64,000 nucleotides of DNA, from the NCBI GenBank assembly GCA_030015575.1, contig CM057338.1, positions 633,136,189 through 633,200,188 of the forward strand. Reading direction: 5' to 3'. Position 1 is the stretch's first letter. Each line of letters opens with the position of its first letter. This document shows, one piece after another, positions 19,730 to 31,932 of this stretch. The notes beneath the pieces are model-generated. The model was not told the DNA's origin and did no database searches. It was given only the letters and a program-made list of their open reading frames with translations. Source of the stretch: Agapanthus africanus (Eukaryota > Streptophyta > Magnoliopsida > Asparagales > Amaryllidaceae). A program made the position numbers and the translations under genes.

Positions 19730-21933
19730 TGTTAGTTATATGTATGCCCTAGAGGCCATTACTGTACATTGGATGTATATTGTAGTGGATGCTGGGACAT
19801 ATATAGGAAGGACTTTCTTGCTCGACATGATAGTATGCTATCTGGTTGCACTTTATCTTAACATGTATACTTTCTGTCTCTCTGATTACATGTTGATAAA
19901 GCCCTTAGGATGTGTACTCGACTTCCAGGACTATGATGCAGATCGTACTAGTGGGGCCTGGGTAGTCAATGAGTACATCCTTCATTGTTCCTAGTCGTGG
20001 GAATATCGAGACGGGGCATCGATATTCCAGAGTAGACTAGCGCATATCTTCTCGACCCATGCGATTGGCGATGGATGATCCCATATCCATTGGTGTTTGA
20101 CATCGAAGATGGTATGAGGGTGCTCAGTGGAGACTGGGTACACTGAACGGACTCGCCGAGAACTCCCAGATGGTATTATACCTCACGTCAGATGGCAGTT
20201 CTCTGGTGACACTGGTACAGCTTAGTCTGTTAACCCGAGATCGTCATAGAGTCTTGTGTGTCTCCCACTGTGCTTTGATTTCCACCCTACCATGGCTCTA
20301 CTGAGTTGTGCAAACAGGTGGTTTTTGGGTACAGTCCCGATTCACATGGAGGCAATGAGCGATAGGAGGGGATTCGTCTCTCCCGGTATTGGGGGTTGAT
20401 GTTGTGCTATGCTCGACTGGCCATAACAGGAAATCCCTGGCCAGGGTTGCTGTGATATACTGGTAAGAGTTATCAGTAGTTTCACGAATGTTATGGACCT
20501 CAAGTCGGCATGACTTATCGAGCTATTGGGGTCTGACGTTTACCACCCCTAGGCGAGATATGCGACATATCAGACGAACAGACCGGACTATACGGTAAGT
20601 GTTACTGGTTGGATTCGCAGGAGTGTGAGCGGGCTTGCTCGTCGACCTTCTGATCGCTCAATACCCGGGTGGCCGTTACGTTTAGCAGACCGCTTGCGGC
20701 TTGTGGGTGTTTGATATGATCATCATCTGCTGCCGGCGTATTGACGAGTCTTTAGAGTCCTACACAGAGGTTTCCTAGTTCAAGCGAAACGAAATAGGAG
20801 CGCATATGAGATATGTGCGGGACCGAGAATAATTCGAGTATGTGATACCGTATTTCATTCTCGCGATCAATGTATCGATTGGTTATATGCGATATAACCT
20901 AGTTATCGAATCAAGGATTGATTCGATAAGCCGATACGTTGGATACTAGCCGGTTATATCCGATATGACCGGATCGTTAAATCAAGTGTTGATTTAATGA
21001 TTTAATGTATAATTATATATTTGATATATTACTTTGCATTAACTAGTATTGGTTCACTTTAAATGGATTTACTCACTTAGTTTGTGCACATTGCATATGT
21101 GATATATTTTGTGCACATGATTGTATCATGTTTGATGATACATGCAAGCTAGGGTTAGTGTAAAGAATTAGACCATGGTTAAGATTAAGATTAGGGTTTT
21201 CTTTTTCTTATTTAATTTTGGAAAAAGAAAATGATAAAGAAAATGAAATGGTGGCTTATTTTGTTTGTAGTTGAAGTTTCTTGAAACTTTGACTAAGTAA
21301 CCATTTTGTCTTCTTTCTTAACCCTAACTCTTCATATTAACCTTAGTCAATTCTCTACACCTAACTAAGGTTAATGATATGATAAGTATTGATTTAATTA
21401 TCTATTTTTTAATTATCATATCATATCATCTTCTTCTTTCTTCATCTTCTTCTTCAATGAAGAAAGCTTGCTACTCCAATGGCAAGTCATGAAATCTAGT
21501 GAGAAATCCAAAACTAAAGTTTACCCACTTCCTATTTCTTCATCCTCTACCTCTTGCCAAGTAGTATAGGGTGTTTCCTTCATAAGTTTTTCCGACTTGG
21601 TGAAGTTGGAGCTTGTTCTAGCGATGCCTCGACGTAGATCATCTTCGGCATCGAACCGACGATCAAGCCCGCCCATTCTTCGATGATGCCGACGCTAGAG
21701 CCCAAGACATGATTTGGACAGTGAGGGGACTTCATTGCGGAGCCGTGGAGGTGGTGGACCGGATCTACAAAGATTGTATATCCGTTCCCTTAGTTAAAAT
21801 GTTAACTAGTTTGCTTGTTTCGCCTAAATATCTAGTAAACGATCCGTAGTCGGGTTTGTAGGCACCCGTAAAATTTGATTTGTGCATGTTTGATCACTTG
21901 TGAGACTTCACTAGAGTGCCTAGGAACCCTACA
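19730..21933 (+). repeat. Ang-1 3' LTR (family B)
   Basis: 2204 bp, from TGTTAGTTATATG to CCCTACA, about 12 differences from 1116-3319 by eye. It is followed by the second tttat copy. Confidence 0.95.
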
Positions 21934-21938
21934 TTTAT
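21934..21938. repeat. Target site duplication of Ang-1, right copy (tttat)
   Basis: Matches 1111-1115 on the other side of Ang-1. Confidence 0.95.
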
Positions 21939-23857
21939 ATTGTGACTTGCGTCGTTTTAGGAATATGTAATCTTATATTGTGTGCCATGCAATTCTAGGA
22001 TCGGTCGCGGAAACATCGGACGCGGCGCGCAAAGGCAAAGCGGTGGTTGGATCGGATAAGCGAGGCATTCTGGTGAGTAGATGTATTCATCTATGGGGGA
22101 ATCGTCTGGATGGCGCGAGGCGCCCCCTAGTTAGGATTACTTTATTTCTTGCAACATATGCATTGTTACTTAGCTAACCCCCCTCATTCACATTGCATAC
22201 CTTTATAGCTATTCGTCTGCTAGAATTGCATAGATATCCATTTACACATGTGTGATATCACTTCGTAAGACACACACACCATTACCATTGGCTCCTGTTG
22301 CACGCGCACTGTTCATGTGACACACACGCCTTTGGTAATTGCCATGCCATGAGCTCTGTAGAACCTGTTTAGTTTAGTATCACCACTTGCATTATACATG
22401 ATATATGAAATCGCATAGCATGCGCATATCTCGCATCATCATCATACTTACATAGATTTCTAGCCACAAATCACATCGCATACCTTGATATCATAGACAT
22501 TTATCATATACAACATGTTGGGTATTATGATTTTCTTGAGGATTTCAGTATTGCCGCGATTTCTGGATTTTGGGGAAAACCGCAAGAATTTAACTAAAGA
22601 TTATTATTATCATTTTTTGAAACAATGTTGCGGTTTTCTCATGATGTATGGGTCGTCCACCATGAGTTTTCATGTTTTCTGTCGGATTTCGAGACCCGAT
22701 TCGAGGAGTGGATGAACCGTCTCGGGTACATAGTGGGCCCGGTATGGTACCCCGGGGCAAGTAGATCGAGTTGTAGACGATGAGCCTGGCAGGGGAAGAC
22801 TACCTACCGGTGATGTCTGGCGCGGCGGATATCCGGAGGATACCGACCGTTGTCGTATGATTTGATGATATGGGCCAATCCGGACTGACGGAGCCCGATG
22901 TTTTGAGACATTGATACAGTAAGACATTGAGACAGATATACTTCCATATTTAGTGTCGCTGCTTGACACGGTTTTCAGATGATTTCATGATGGTACTTAG
23001 CTATTGCACAGATTTTTTTTTCTAAAGTAAAGAATGCAGAATTCATAGCATTTAAAACACTTAAAGATTTACTATTGATATTGCATACATGTGCATGCAT
23101 GCTAGAGATATTACACCACATCTGGACATACATGTTGTGACGCATTTGCGTGCATCCTTACGATAGCCTTACTAGATGTTATATTCACTCATGAGCTGGC
23201 AACTCACCCCCGTTGTGCCACAGTGTCTTGCAGGTAGGACTCATCAGCCTTGTAGCGGCGGTTTATCTTATTATTGACTTCTTTTGCTCAGACTCGCGAT
23301 ATTGCTCGTAGGTGGGTTGCGAGGGCACTTTTATCTCTTTTTGTACTATTTTTGTATCTAGTATTTTCCATCTACCACTTCTTATTTGTATATGCGACCT
23401 AGTGATGAGACTGAGAGATTTGTGTATATGTGGTTTCTTTTGGGTCGAGCTCACTTGAGCCGACGTTGTGTTTTGTCATATTTTGCATTTCTTTATGCTC
23501 TTTTTCTTGATATTACATATATATATTATGTGTGATTGTGATCCGCCTTGGGCGAAGAGCTAGCTCCCGCTTGGGGATGCCATTTTGTGATTACAGGTTT
23601 ATATATCTTGTTGTACCCATTTTGGGGGATAATATTTACAGAGGAGACTCTGCCGAAATTTTCGGAAATTTTTGATGTTTTTAAAAAAGGGGTTCAATGC
23701 AACTAAATTGATTTCAAGTCGTTTCATGAAAGGTTTCCTATACTCTCTTTGGTTTTGGTTTAGATTTTCTAGGCTTTGGCTGACTTAGTTTATGTTACAC
23801 CTTTAGACGTCTCGTAATCTAAGTGCCAGTCATGTTCCGTACTTTCGGGTCGTAACA
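21939..23857 (+). repeat. Tek-1 5' LTR, remaining part
   Basis: It aligns with 30018-31932 of the 3' LTR and ends GGGTCGTAACA. It includes a GTGAGTAGAT block near 22070, a stem-loop with arms GAAAACCGCAA (22575-22585) and TTGCGGTTTTC (22628-22638), and a GC-rich island at about 22680-22905 conserved in every Tekay-type LTR in the window. No gene is supported. Confidence 0.93.
22575..22638 (+). other. Conserved stem-loop in Tekay-type LTR
   Basis: Eleven-base perfect inverted arms flank an AT-rich loop of 42 bases. The same structure is at 30651-30714 and 49386-49457, and in opposite orientation at 40830-40880, where one stem pair is changed on both sides. Confidence 0.6.
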
Positions 23858-23860
23858 AAG

Positions 23861-23873
23861 TTGGTATTTGAGC
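23861..23873 (+). other. Tek-1 primer binding site (imperfect initiator Met type)
   Basis: A TTGGTATTTGAGC segment sits three bases after the 5' LTR, resembling the TTGGTATCAGAGC site that chromoviruses commonly use with initiator tRNA-Met. The match is imperfect. Confidence 0.7.
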
Positions 23874-24057
23874 GTAGGTTTTAACTTTCTGAGTGTAGAA
23901 CGACCCTTGGTAGATGGAGTGGGGGACTTAAGCAGAGTGGCGTAGCGTGGGTATGTTCCGCGGCATACTTATGATACGGTACTCCGCCTAAGTGACCTTA
24001 GGACATAATTGCTTGTATTTCTTTTCTTGATTCCTTGCCTTCCTTGATTCAATTGCA

Positions 24058-25230
24058 ATGTTCTTATCGCTCCTGTTTCTTATTCCAGCTTCGATACCGC
24101 CAAAGACTACGAAAGCTCAGCGGGCTGCCGCTAGGGATGAGATTCGAGCGGGCTCGTCTGAGGCGAGAATCGAGCGGGATGATATGCCTATCCCTCACGG
24201 TCAGATTGATCTACCCTCTACAGAGCGTATTGCCAGATTAGAGGCCGGCATGCAGGAGTTGCGACAGATGACGGGATCTTTAGTTGAGTCCAGTCGGGCA
24301 CAGAGATCCGAGGACGTTCCTTCCACCGCACAGACCACGATTGTACCTACTGCACAGATGGTCATTCCTGCTGCTACTGTGACTATCCCTGTTTCACTAC
24401 AGGAGTTTATGAGATTGAGACCTCCAGCTTTTACCGGTACGGATGCGACAGAGGACCCATAGGCAGTTCTTGATAGGATAGCTAGGATTTGCCGTTCGTT
24501 GAGGTGTTCGGATGATAGATGGGTGGAGTTCATGAGTTTTCGTCTGGAGGGCCTTGCCCAGACATGGTACGATTCAGTAGAGAGAGGCCGAGCTCCAGGT
24601 CTACCTTCTATGACCTGGGACGAGTTTACAGCTGCATTTCTTGCCCGTTTTCTCCCGGAGAGTGTCCGAGATGCTCGAGCCCGTAGTTTTGAGTCTTTGC
24701 GCAAGACTCCTGGGATGACAGTGTCGGAGTATGATATACAGTTTACCCAGTTGTCTCGATATGCTCCATACCTAGTAGACATGGAAGAGAAGAGAATAAA
24801 GAGGTTGGTGCGAGGGCTTGACACACAGCTATTCCTTGCCATCGGCACCTAGCACTTTGATACATACGCAGCCGCGATGGACACAGTCTTACTTTTGTAG
24901 GAGCGTATTTCTGAGACTCCGGTCGTTTCTAGGCCGAAGAGGGTCCGTACTGATACGCCAGCTCAGCGGCAGATGGGTAGACACCGCGATAGATTATTTC
25001 CAGGAGATGGTGGCGGTAGAGGATTGAGACGAGGTCTGTTATTTGGTTCATATCCACAGACCCAGCAGTCGTTGCCAGGATGTTTTCGGTGTGGGAGTCA
25101 GTACCACCGTATCAGAGACTGTACCATGGGGTGCCAGGACGTGGCGACAGTCCCGCATGTGACCTTACCACCTTCACCACCTCCTCAGAGAGCTATACTT
25201 CCTACCCTTGATGATGCTCCACGCTAGCCA
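24058..25230 (+). pseudogene. Tek-1 gag region
   Basis: Decayed Gypsy gag. Recognisable parts are an N-terminal segment with TKAQRAAARDE, a retrotransposon gag core (WYDSVERG, MTWDEFTAAFLARFLPESVR, MTVSEYDIQF) and a CCHC knuckle CFRCGSQYHRIRDC at 25081-25122. The start is uncertain. It is interrupted by a few lesions and no longer a single frame. The 215-residue frame on the other strand is a shadow. Confidence 0.85.
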
Positions 25231-25350
25231 GATGCTCTTAGAGGTCATGGGCGTGGCGGTCCGGTTCAGCAAGGACAAGGCGATAGAGGCAGAGGCAGAA
25301 GCCGAGATAGAGGCAGAGGACAGCTAGCTATTAGTGGTGGACAGGCCCGA

Positions 25351-28300
25351 GTGTTCGCGTTGACTCCTCAGGATGCACAGGTATCCAATGCCGTCGTGAC
25401 AGGTACTCTGCCAGTATGTTCTTTTGATGCATGGGTATTATTTGATCCGGGCTCCACACATTCCTATGTATCTACGTACTTTGCACCGAGGTTGGGCCGA
25501 GAGTCTTCTTTGTTAGATCAGCCGCTTGTCGTTATTACTCCGGTAGGCGAGTCATTTGTTGCCCGTTTTGTGTACCGATCGTGTCCTGTTCGTATCGGGG
25601 AGAAGGATTCTTTAGTCAATTTGATTCTCCTCGATATGCTAGACTTCGACGTTCTTCTTGGTATGGACTGGCTAGCCACCTGTTATGCATCCGTGGACTG
25701 CCGTGAGAAAGCAGTCAGATTCAGTTTTCCTGGTGAGCCGGTTCTTGTTATTCAGGGAGATCGTAGCGCTACCCTTCCCAGCTTGATTTCTTCTCTTCGC
25801 GCTGGTCAACTCTTAGGGAAAGGGTGTCAGGGATTCTTAGCCTATGTTTATGATACTAGCTCCACAAAGGTTCCGTTGGACCAGGTCCCTGTTGTGAGAG
25901 AGTTCCCTGATGTATTCCCTGACGAGCTACCTGGTCTGCCACCAGAGCGCGGGATTGAGTTCTGCATCAACTTGATCCCCGGCACGGGGCCTATCTCTAT
26001 ACCGCCTTATCGGATGGCCCCGGCGGAGCTGAGAGAGCTGAAGGATCAGTTACAGGACTTGCTGGACAAAGGGCTTATCCGACCGAGTGTGTCACCTTGG
26101 GGTGCTCCCGTCCTGTTTGTTAAGAAGAAGGACGGCAGTATGCACTTATGCATTGATTATCGTCAGCTGAACCGGGTTACTGTGCGGAATAGATATCCCC
26201 TACCCCGCATCGACGACTTATTCGATCAGCTCCAGGGTGCAGGGTTTTTCTCGAAGGTTGATTTACGGTCAGGTTATCACCAGTTGCGGGTTCGGAAGGA
26301 GGATATTCCGAAGACCGCTTTCCGTACTCGATATGGTCATTATGAGTTCTTGGTGATGTTGTTCGGGCTCACCAATGCCCCGGCAGCATTTATAGACTTG
26401 ATGAACCGTGTATTCAGGCCGTATCTCGATCAGTTCATCATTGTGTTCATTGATGACATCTTGGTTTATTCTCGGAGCTGGGAGGAGCATGAGCAGCACT
26501 TGCGTATCACATTGCAGACGTTGAGAGAGCATCAGCTGTTCGCCAAAGTTTTCAAATGTGCATTCTGTCTAGACAGTGTCGACTTCTTGGGTCATGTGGT
26601 GACGAGAGATGGTATTTATGTGGACCCGAAGAAGATCGAGGCAGTGCAGCGTTGGCCCAGACCGGTATCAGTTACAGAGGTTCGCAGCTTTCTAGGTCTG
26701 GCCGGCTATTATCGACGTTTTGTCCAGGATTTCTCTCGTATTGCTGCACCGTTGACCGGGTTGACGCGGAAGGGGGTCCTTTTTGATTGGACCAAGGCAT
26801 GTGAGGATAGTTTCCAGCAGTTGAAGACTCGTCTGACTACTGCACCAGTGTTAGCATTGCCTTTAGGGTCAGGCGGTTTCGTGGTATATTGTGATGCTTC
26901 TCGAGTGGGTCTGGGCTGTGTATTGATGCAGCACGACAGAATTATCGCGTATGCTTCTCGGCAGCTGAGGAAACACGAACAGAACTACCCCACTCATGAT
27001 TTAGAGATGGCTGCAGTGGTATTTGCACTTAAGATCTGGAGACATTACCTATACGGCGAGTCATGCCAGATATTCACTGACCACAAGAGTTTGAAGTATA
27101 TCTTTCAGCAGCGAGATCTGAATCTGAGGCAGCGCCGTTGAATGGAGTTGGTGAAAGATTATGACTGCGAGATTTTATACCATCCGGGCAAGGCGAATAT
27201 GGTGGCAGATGCTTTGAGTAGGAGGCCCGGAGGTAGCCTATCTTGTTTGAGCGCAGTACAGATGCAGTCAACGACGGATTGGCAGGTTTTATATGACAAT
27301 AGAGTACAGTTCGAGTTTACTCCTACAAGGGGACAGCTGGCCCATTTTAGAGCACGCCCACAGTTACTTGACCGTATCCGTGAGGCACAGTCTGGCGATG
27401 CCCGTATTTTAGAGATTATCGAGCAGATTCGGCAGGGCAGAGTTTCTGAGTTCGTGATTGATGATCAGGGGATACTTCGATTTGGGACTCGACTGTGTGT
27501 ACCAGATTCTGAGGGACTGAGGCATGATATCCTTGAGGAGGCACATAGATCAGTATACAGTGTGCATCCAGGTTCCACCAAGATGTACCGTGATTTGAGA
27601 GAGGTTTACTGGTGGGACGGGATGAAGAAGGATGTTACAGACTTTGTGTCGAGATGCCTGACTTGCCAACAAGTCAAGGCCGAGCACCAGAGGCCAGCCG
27701 ACGAGTTACAGCCTTTGCCTATCCCTGAGTGGAAGTGGGAACAGGTCTCCATGGACTTCATTATGGGTCTACTCAGGACCAGTCGAGGGTATGACTCTAT
27801 TTGGGTGATTGTGGATCGGCTGATGAAAGCGGCTCACTTCCTGCCAGTGAAGACCACTTTTGGATTTTCTCAGTATGCCCAGGTTTATATCGATGAGATC
27901 GTGTGACTGCATGGCATTCCGACGTGCATCGTGTCCGACCGGGGCACCCAGTTTACCAGCCGATTGTGGCAGAAACTTCAGGAAGCTTTGGGCACCCGAT
28001 TGAGTTTTAGCACAGCCTTTCATCCGCAGACTGACGGTCAGTCGGAGCGTACTATTCAGACTCTTGAGGACATGCTCAGAGCTTGTGTTTTAGATTTCAG
28101 TGGTAGCTGGGATCGTCATTTGCCCTTGATCGAGTTCTCCTACAATAATAGCTTCCAGGAGACGATTCAGATGACACCTTTCGAGGCTTTATATAGGAGG
28201 AGATGTCGATCGCCTGTATGTTGGACAGAGCTCAGGGAGAGCAGTATTTTGGGGCCGCAGATCGTACAGGAGATGACCGAGAAGATACAGCTGATTCAGG

Positions 28301-28803
28301 ACAGGATGAGAGCAGCACAGAGTAGGCAGAAATCAAATGCTGACAGGCGCCGTCGCCGACTCGAGTTCTCCGTTGGCGATCATGTTTTCCTGAGGGTCTC
28401 TCCGATGAAGGGCGTGATAAGATTTGGGCGGAAAGGGAATCTTAGTTCTAGATATGTTGGTCCCTTCGAGATCCTAGAGCGTGTTGGTCCAGTCGCTTAT
28501 CGATTAGCTCTTCCTCCCAGCTTTCTCGATGTTCACCCTGTGTTCCATGTTTCGATGCTCCGCAAGTACCTTCATGATCCTTCCCATGCGATTCAACACC
28601 AGACGATCCAGCTAGAGTGCGATCTTTTATTCACCAAGCAGCCGGTGGTCATTTTGGATCGGCGGGTGAAGAAATTGAGGTCGAAGGTTATACCCTCCGT
28701 CAAGATTCTTTGGCGTGGCCCGAACAGCGAGGAGGTCACCTGGGAGACCGAGGTCGAGATGAGGAAGAGATATCCCCATCTTTTTGAAGGTACACGTAGT
28801 TAG
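25351..28803 (+). pseudogene. Tek-1 pol region (PR-RT-RH-INT-chromodomain)
   Basis: Domains in order: protease with [12 protein letters not shown] near 25440; RT with the FIDDILVYS active site near 26447-26475; RNase H with [14 protein letters not shown] near 26890; integrase with an HHCC zinc finger (ending CLTCQQ near 27657-27674), the DFIMGLL segment and the SDRGTQFTS motif near 27930; and a C-terminal [16 protein letters not shown] segment followed by a chromodomain-like tail ([16 protein letters not shown]). Long stretches remain open, so it is comparatively young, but it is broken at a few points. Confidence 0.9.
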
Positions 28804-28830
28804 ATTTTAAATTCGGGGACTGAATTTCTT

Positions 28831-28844
28831 TAAGGGGGGAAGAT
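28831..28844 (+). other. Tek-1 polypurine tract
   Basis: A TAAGGGGGGAAGAT segment immediately precedes the 3' LTR and has the form expected of a Gypsy plus-strand primer. Confidence 0.85.
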
Positions 28845-31800
28845 TGTAACGCTTCGAAAATCGTTTAGGCAGTTTTTCGGTAATCGGCAAAATAAGCAGT
28901 CTTTTCCGTAAAAAGTCAAAATAGGTATTTTTCATTATAGACCTAATTATAAAAAATTTAGATAAGATATTACTATAAATTGGTCACTAAAATGTCCCTT
29001 AAAAATTTCTAGTTAATTAAATTTTTTCCTTAATTAATTATTTTTAATATTATTTTAAGCTTTTAAAATACATTTAATTAGTGATAAATACAAATTTAAT
29101 TGGGTAAATTACATAATTAGGAACCATTATAAACTAAAATTTAGTGTAACAAAAATTTTGACAAACCATTTCATGTTTGGTTGTTTATGGTAAAAGGGGT
29201 TGGGAAAATAAAAAGAAAAAGGGTGTTTTTGAAAAGTATTGATGTGAAAGCATTAATTGACCTTAGATGATATTTTCTTCATGGAATTTTCTACACTTTC
29301 TCTCATTCCCCTCTTCCTTTTGCTCAGGCCGAGCCCCCCCAGCAGCACTTCATTTTTCCCCAATTCCTTTGCTCCAAAATTCACTCAAAAATCTCCCGAA
29401 ATCAACAAATTTCTTCACAAATTCAAACCCTATCCTTAATCTACCTCTTTCCAAACCCTAAATTGTTTAAAACAAGGTGAAATGAGGCATCTTTCTAGGT
29501 CAAGTGCAAGCTAGGGTTCAACTTGTAAGGTATAATTCTTATCTAATGTTCAATTGGTAGTTTTAATATGTTAAATTAGATATTGAAAGTGTGAAATTTG
29601 GTTAATTTTGCTTGTTTGTGATTTTCAAGAGAGGTGTTGATGTTCTAATTAGGGTTTGTAGCAAGGTGGATGGGTTAAAGTTAGTGTTTTGGCCATCTAG
29701 TTGGTTAGATTGATTATTTGTGCGATGTAGCGATCGCTATATCGTTAAATCGCGATATTTGCATCGAAAATGCTATGTCAATGTTTACTAGATTTTCCTA
29801 AAAATTAGGAAGTGATCTAATTGTGATATTTTGGCGATACAATTAGCATCTCATACGAAACTTAGTGTGTGTGAATGCGGAGTTTTGTCTAGTCGGGTTT
29901 CAGTTTTGGCGGTTGCCCCGAAATGACGACTTTAGTTAAGGTTTTAGCAATTTTTGTGTGTTTTCCGCCCACCGAGTGCACGTTGTGATTAATTCAAGAG
30001 CGTTGATCTTTTTATATTGTGACTTGCATCGTTTTAGGAATATGTAATCTTATATTGTGTGCCATGTAATTCTAGGATCGGTCGCGGAAACATCGGACGC
30101 GGCGCGCAAAGGCAAAGCGGTGGTTGGATCGGATTAGCGAGGCATTCAGGTGAGTAGATGTATTCATATATGGGGGAATCGTCTGGATGGCGCAAGGCAC
30201 CCCCTAGTTAGGATTACTTTATTTCTTGCAACATATGCATTGTTACTTAGCTAACCCCCCCATTCACATTGCATACCTTTATAGCTATTCGTCTGCTAGA
30301 ATTGCATAGATATCCATATACACATGTGTGATATCACTTCGTAGGACACGTACACCATTACCATTGGCTCCTGTTGCATGCGCACTGTTCATGTGACACA
30401 CACGCCTTTGGTAATTGCCATGCCACGAGCACTGTAGAACCTGTTTAGTTTAGTATCACCACTTGCATTATACATGATATACGAAATCGCATAGCATGTG
30501 CATATCTCGCATCATCATCATACTTACATAGATTTCTAGCCATAAATCACATCGCATACCTTGATATCATAGACATTTATCATATACAACATGTTAGGTA
30601 TTATGATTTTCTTGAGGATTTCTGTATTGCTGCGATTTTTGGATTTTGGGGAAAACCGCAAGAATTTAACAAAAGCTTATTATTATCATTTTTTGAAACA
30701 ATGTTGCGGTTTTCTCATGATGTATGTGTCGTCCACCATGATTTTTCATGTTTTCTGTCGGATTTCGAGACCCGATTCGAGGAGTGGATGAACCGTCTCG
30801 GGTACATGGTGGGCCCGGTATGGTATCCTGGGGCAAGAAGATCGAGTTATAGACGATGAGCCTGGCAGGGGAAGACTACCTACCGGTGATGTCTGACGCG
30901 GCGGATATCCGGAGGATACCGACCGTTGTCGTGTGCTTTGATGATATGGGCCGATCCGGACTGATGGAGCCCGATGTATCAAGACATTGATACAGTGAGA
31001 CATTGAGACAGATATACTTCCATATTTAGTGTCGCTGCTTGACACGGTTTTCAGATGATTTCATGATGGTACTTAGCTATTGCACAGATTTTTTTTCTAA
31101 AGTAAAGAATGCAGAATTCATAGCATTTAAAACACTTAAAGATTTACTATTGATATTGCATACATGTGCATGCATACTAGAGGTATTACACCATATCTGG
31201 ACATACATGTTGTGACGCATTTGCGTGCATCCTTACGATAGCCTTACTAGATGTTATATTCACTCATGAGCTGGCAACTCACCCCCGTTGTGCCACAGTG
31301 TCTTGCAGGTAGGACTCATCAGCCTTATAGCGGCGGTTTATCTTATTATTAACTTCTTTTGCTCAGACTCGCGACATTGCTCGTAGGTGGGTTGCGAGGG
31401 CACTTTTATCTCTTTTTGTACTATTTTTGTATCTAGTATTCTCCATCTACCACTTCTTATTTGTATATGCGACCTAGTGATGAGACTGAGAGATTTGTGT
31501 ATATGTGGTTTCTTTTGGGTCGAGCTCACTTGAGCCGACGTTGTGTTTTCTCATATTTTGCATTTCTTTATGCTCTTTTTCTTGATATTACATATATATA
31601 TTGTGTGTGGTTGTGATCCGCCTTGGGCGAAGAGCTAGCTCCCGCTTGAGGATGCCATTTTGTGATTACAGGTTTATATATCTTGTTGTACCCATTTTGG
31701 GGGATAGTATTTACAGGGGAGATTCTGCCGAAATTTTCGGAAATTTTTGATGTTTTTAAAAAAGGGGTTCAATGGAACTAAATTGATTTCAAGTCGTTTC

Positions 31801-31932
31801 ATGAAAGGTTTTCTATACTCTCTTTGGTTTTGGTTTAGATTTTCTGGGCTTTGGCTGACTTAGTTTACGTTACGCCTATAGACGTCTCGTAATCTAAGTG
31901 CCAGTCACGTTCCGTACTTTCGGGTCGTGACA
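28845..31932 (+). repeat. Tek-1 3' LTR
   Basis: 3088 bp, TGTAACGCTTCG...GGGTCGTGACA, uninterrupted and so the reference for the split 5' LTR. It carries the stem-loop at 30651-30714 and the conserved island at about 30756-30965. After it the sequence changes at once to minus-strand Tat-1 gag. Short frames inside it are not supported as genes. Confidence 0.94.

Larger units (their letters stand above)
1116..21933 (+). mobile_element. Ang-1: Ty1/Copia Angela-type element (family B), non-autonomous in appearance
   Basis: LTRs of 2204 bp (1116-3319 and 19730-21933) bound the element, with TG...CA ends, a 5-bp duplication, an iMet-type primer site and a polypurine tract. Without the nested Ang-2 it is about 10.4 kb. 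The LTR start contains ATGCCCTAGAGGCC, the hallmark of the BARE-1/Angela group. The long leader is followed by decayed remnants of protease, integrase, RT and RNase H in Copia order; no gag domain is recognisable. The coding part is heavily broken, while the LTRs differ at only about 12 positions by eye (about 0.5%, roughly 0.2 My at 1.3e-8). This contrast suggests mobilisation in trans after the coding part had decayed. Confidence 0.92.
1..31932 (+). mobile_element. Tek-1: Ty3/Gypsy Tekay/Del-type chromovirus, nested host of Ang-1
   Basis: This is a long-LTR Gypsy element in sense orientation. Position 1 matches 28908 in its 3' LTR, so about 63 bp of the 5' LTR lie outside the window. The order is 5' LTR (interrupted by Ang-1), primer site, gag with a CCHC knuckle, protease, RT, RNase H, integrase with a chromodomain-like tail, polypurine tract and 3' LTR. 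This order with RNase H before integrase defines Gypsy; the C-terminal tail and 3.1-kb LTRs suit the Tekay/Del clade. The coding part is broken by a handful of lesions. By eye the two LTRs differ at roughly 2-3% of sites, about 1 My at an assumed 1.3e-8 substitutions per site per year. It was inserted into Tat-1; the left target copy is outside the window. Confidence 0.88.

Noticed and set aside
24201-24848. 215-residue minus-strand frame
   Set aside because: Antisense shadow of Tek-1 gag.
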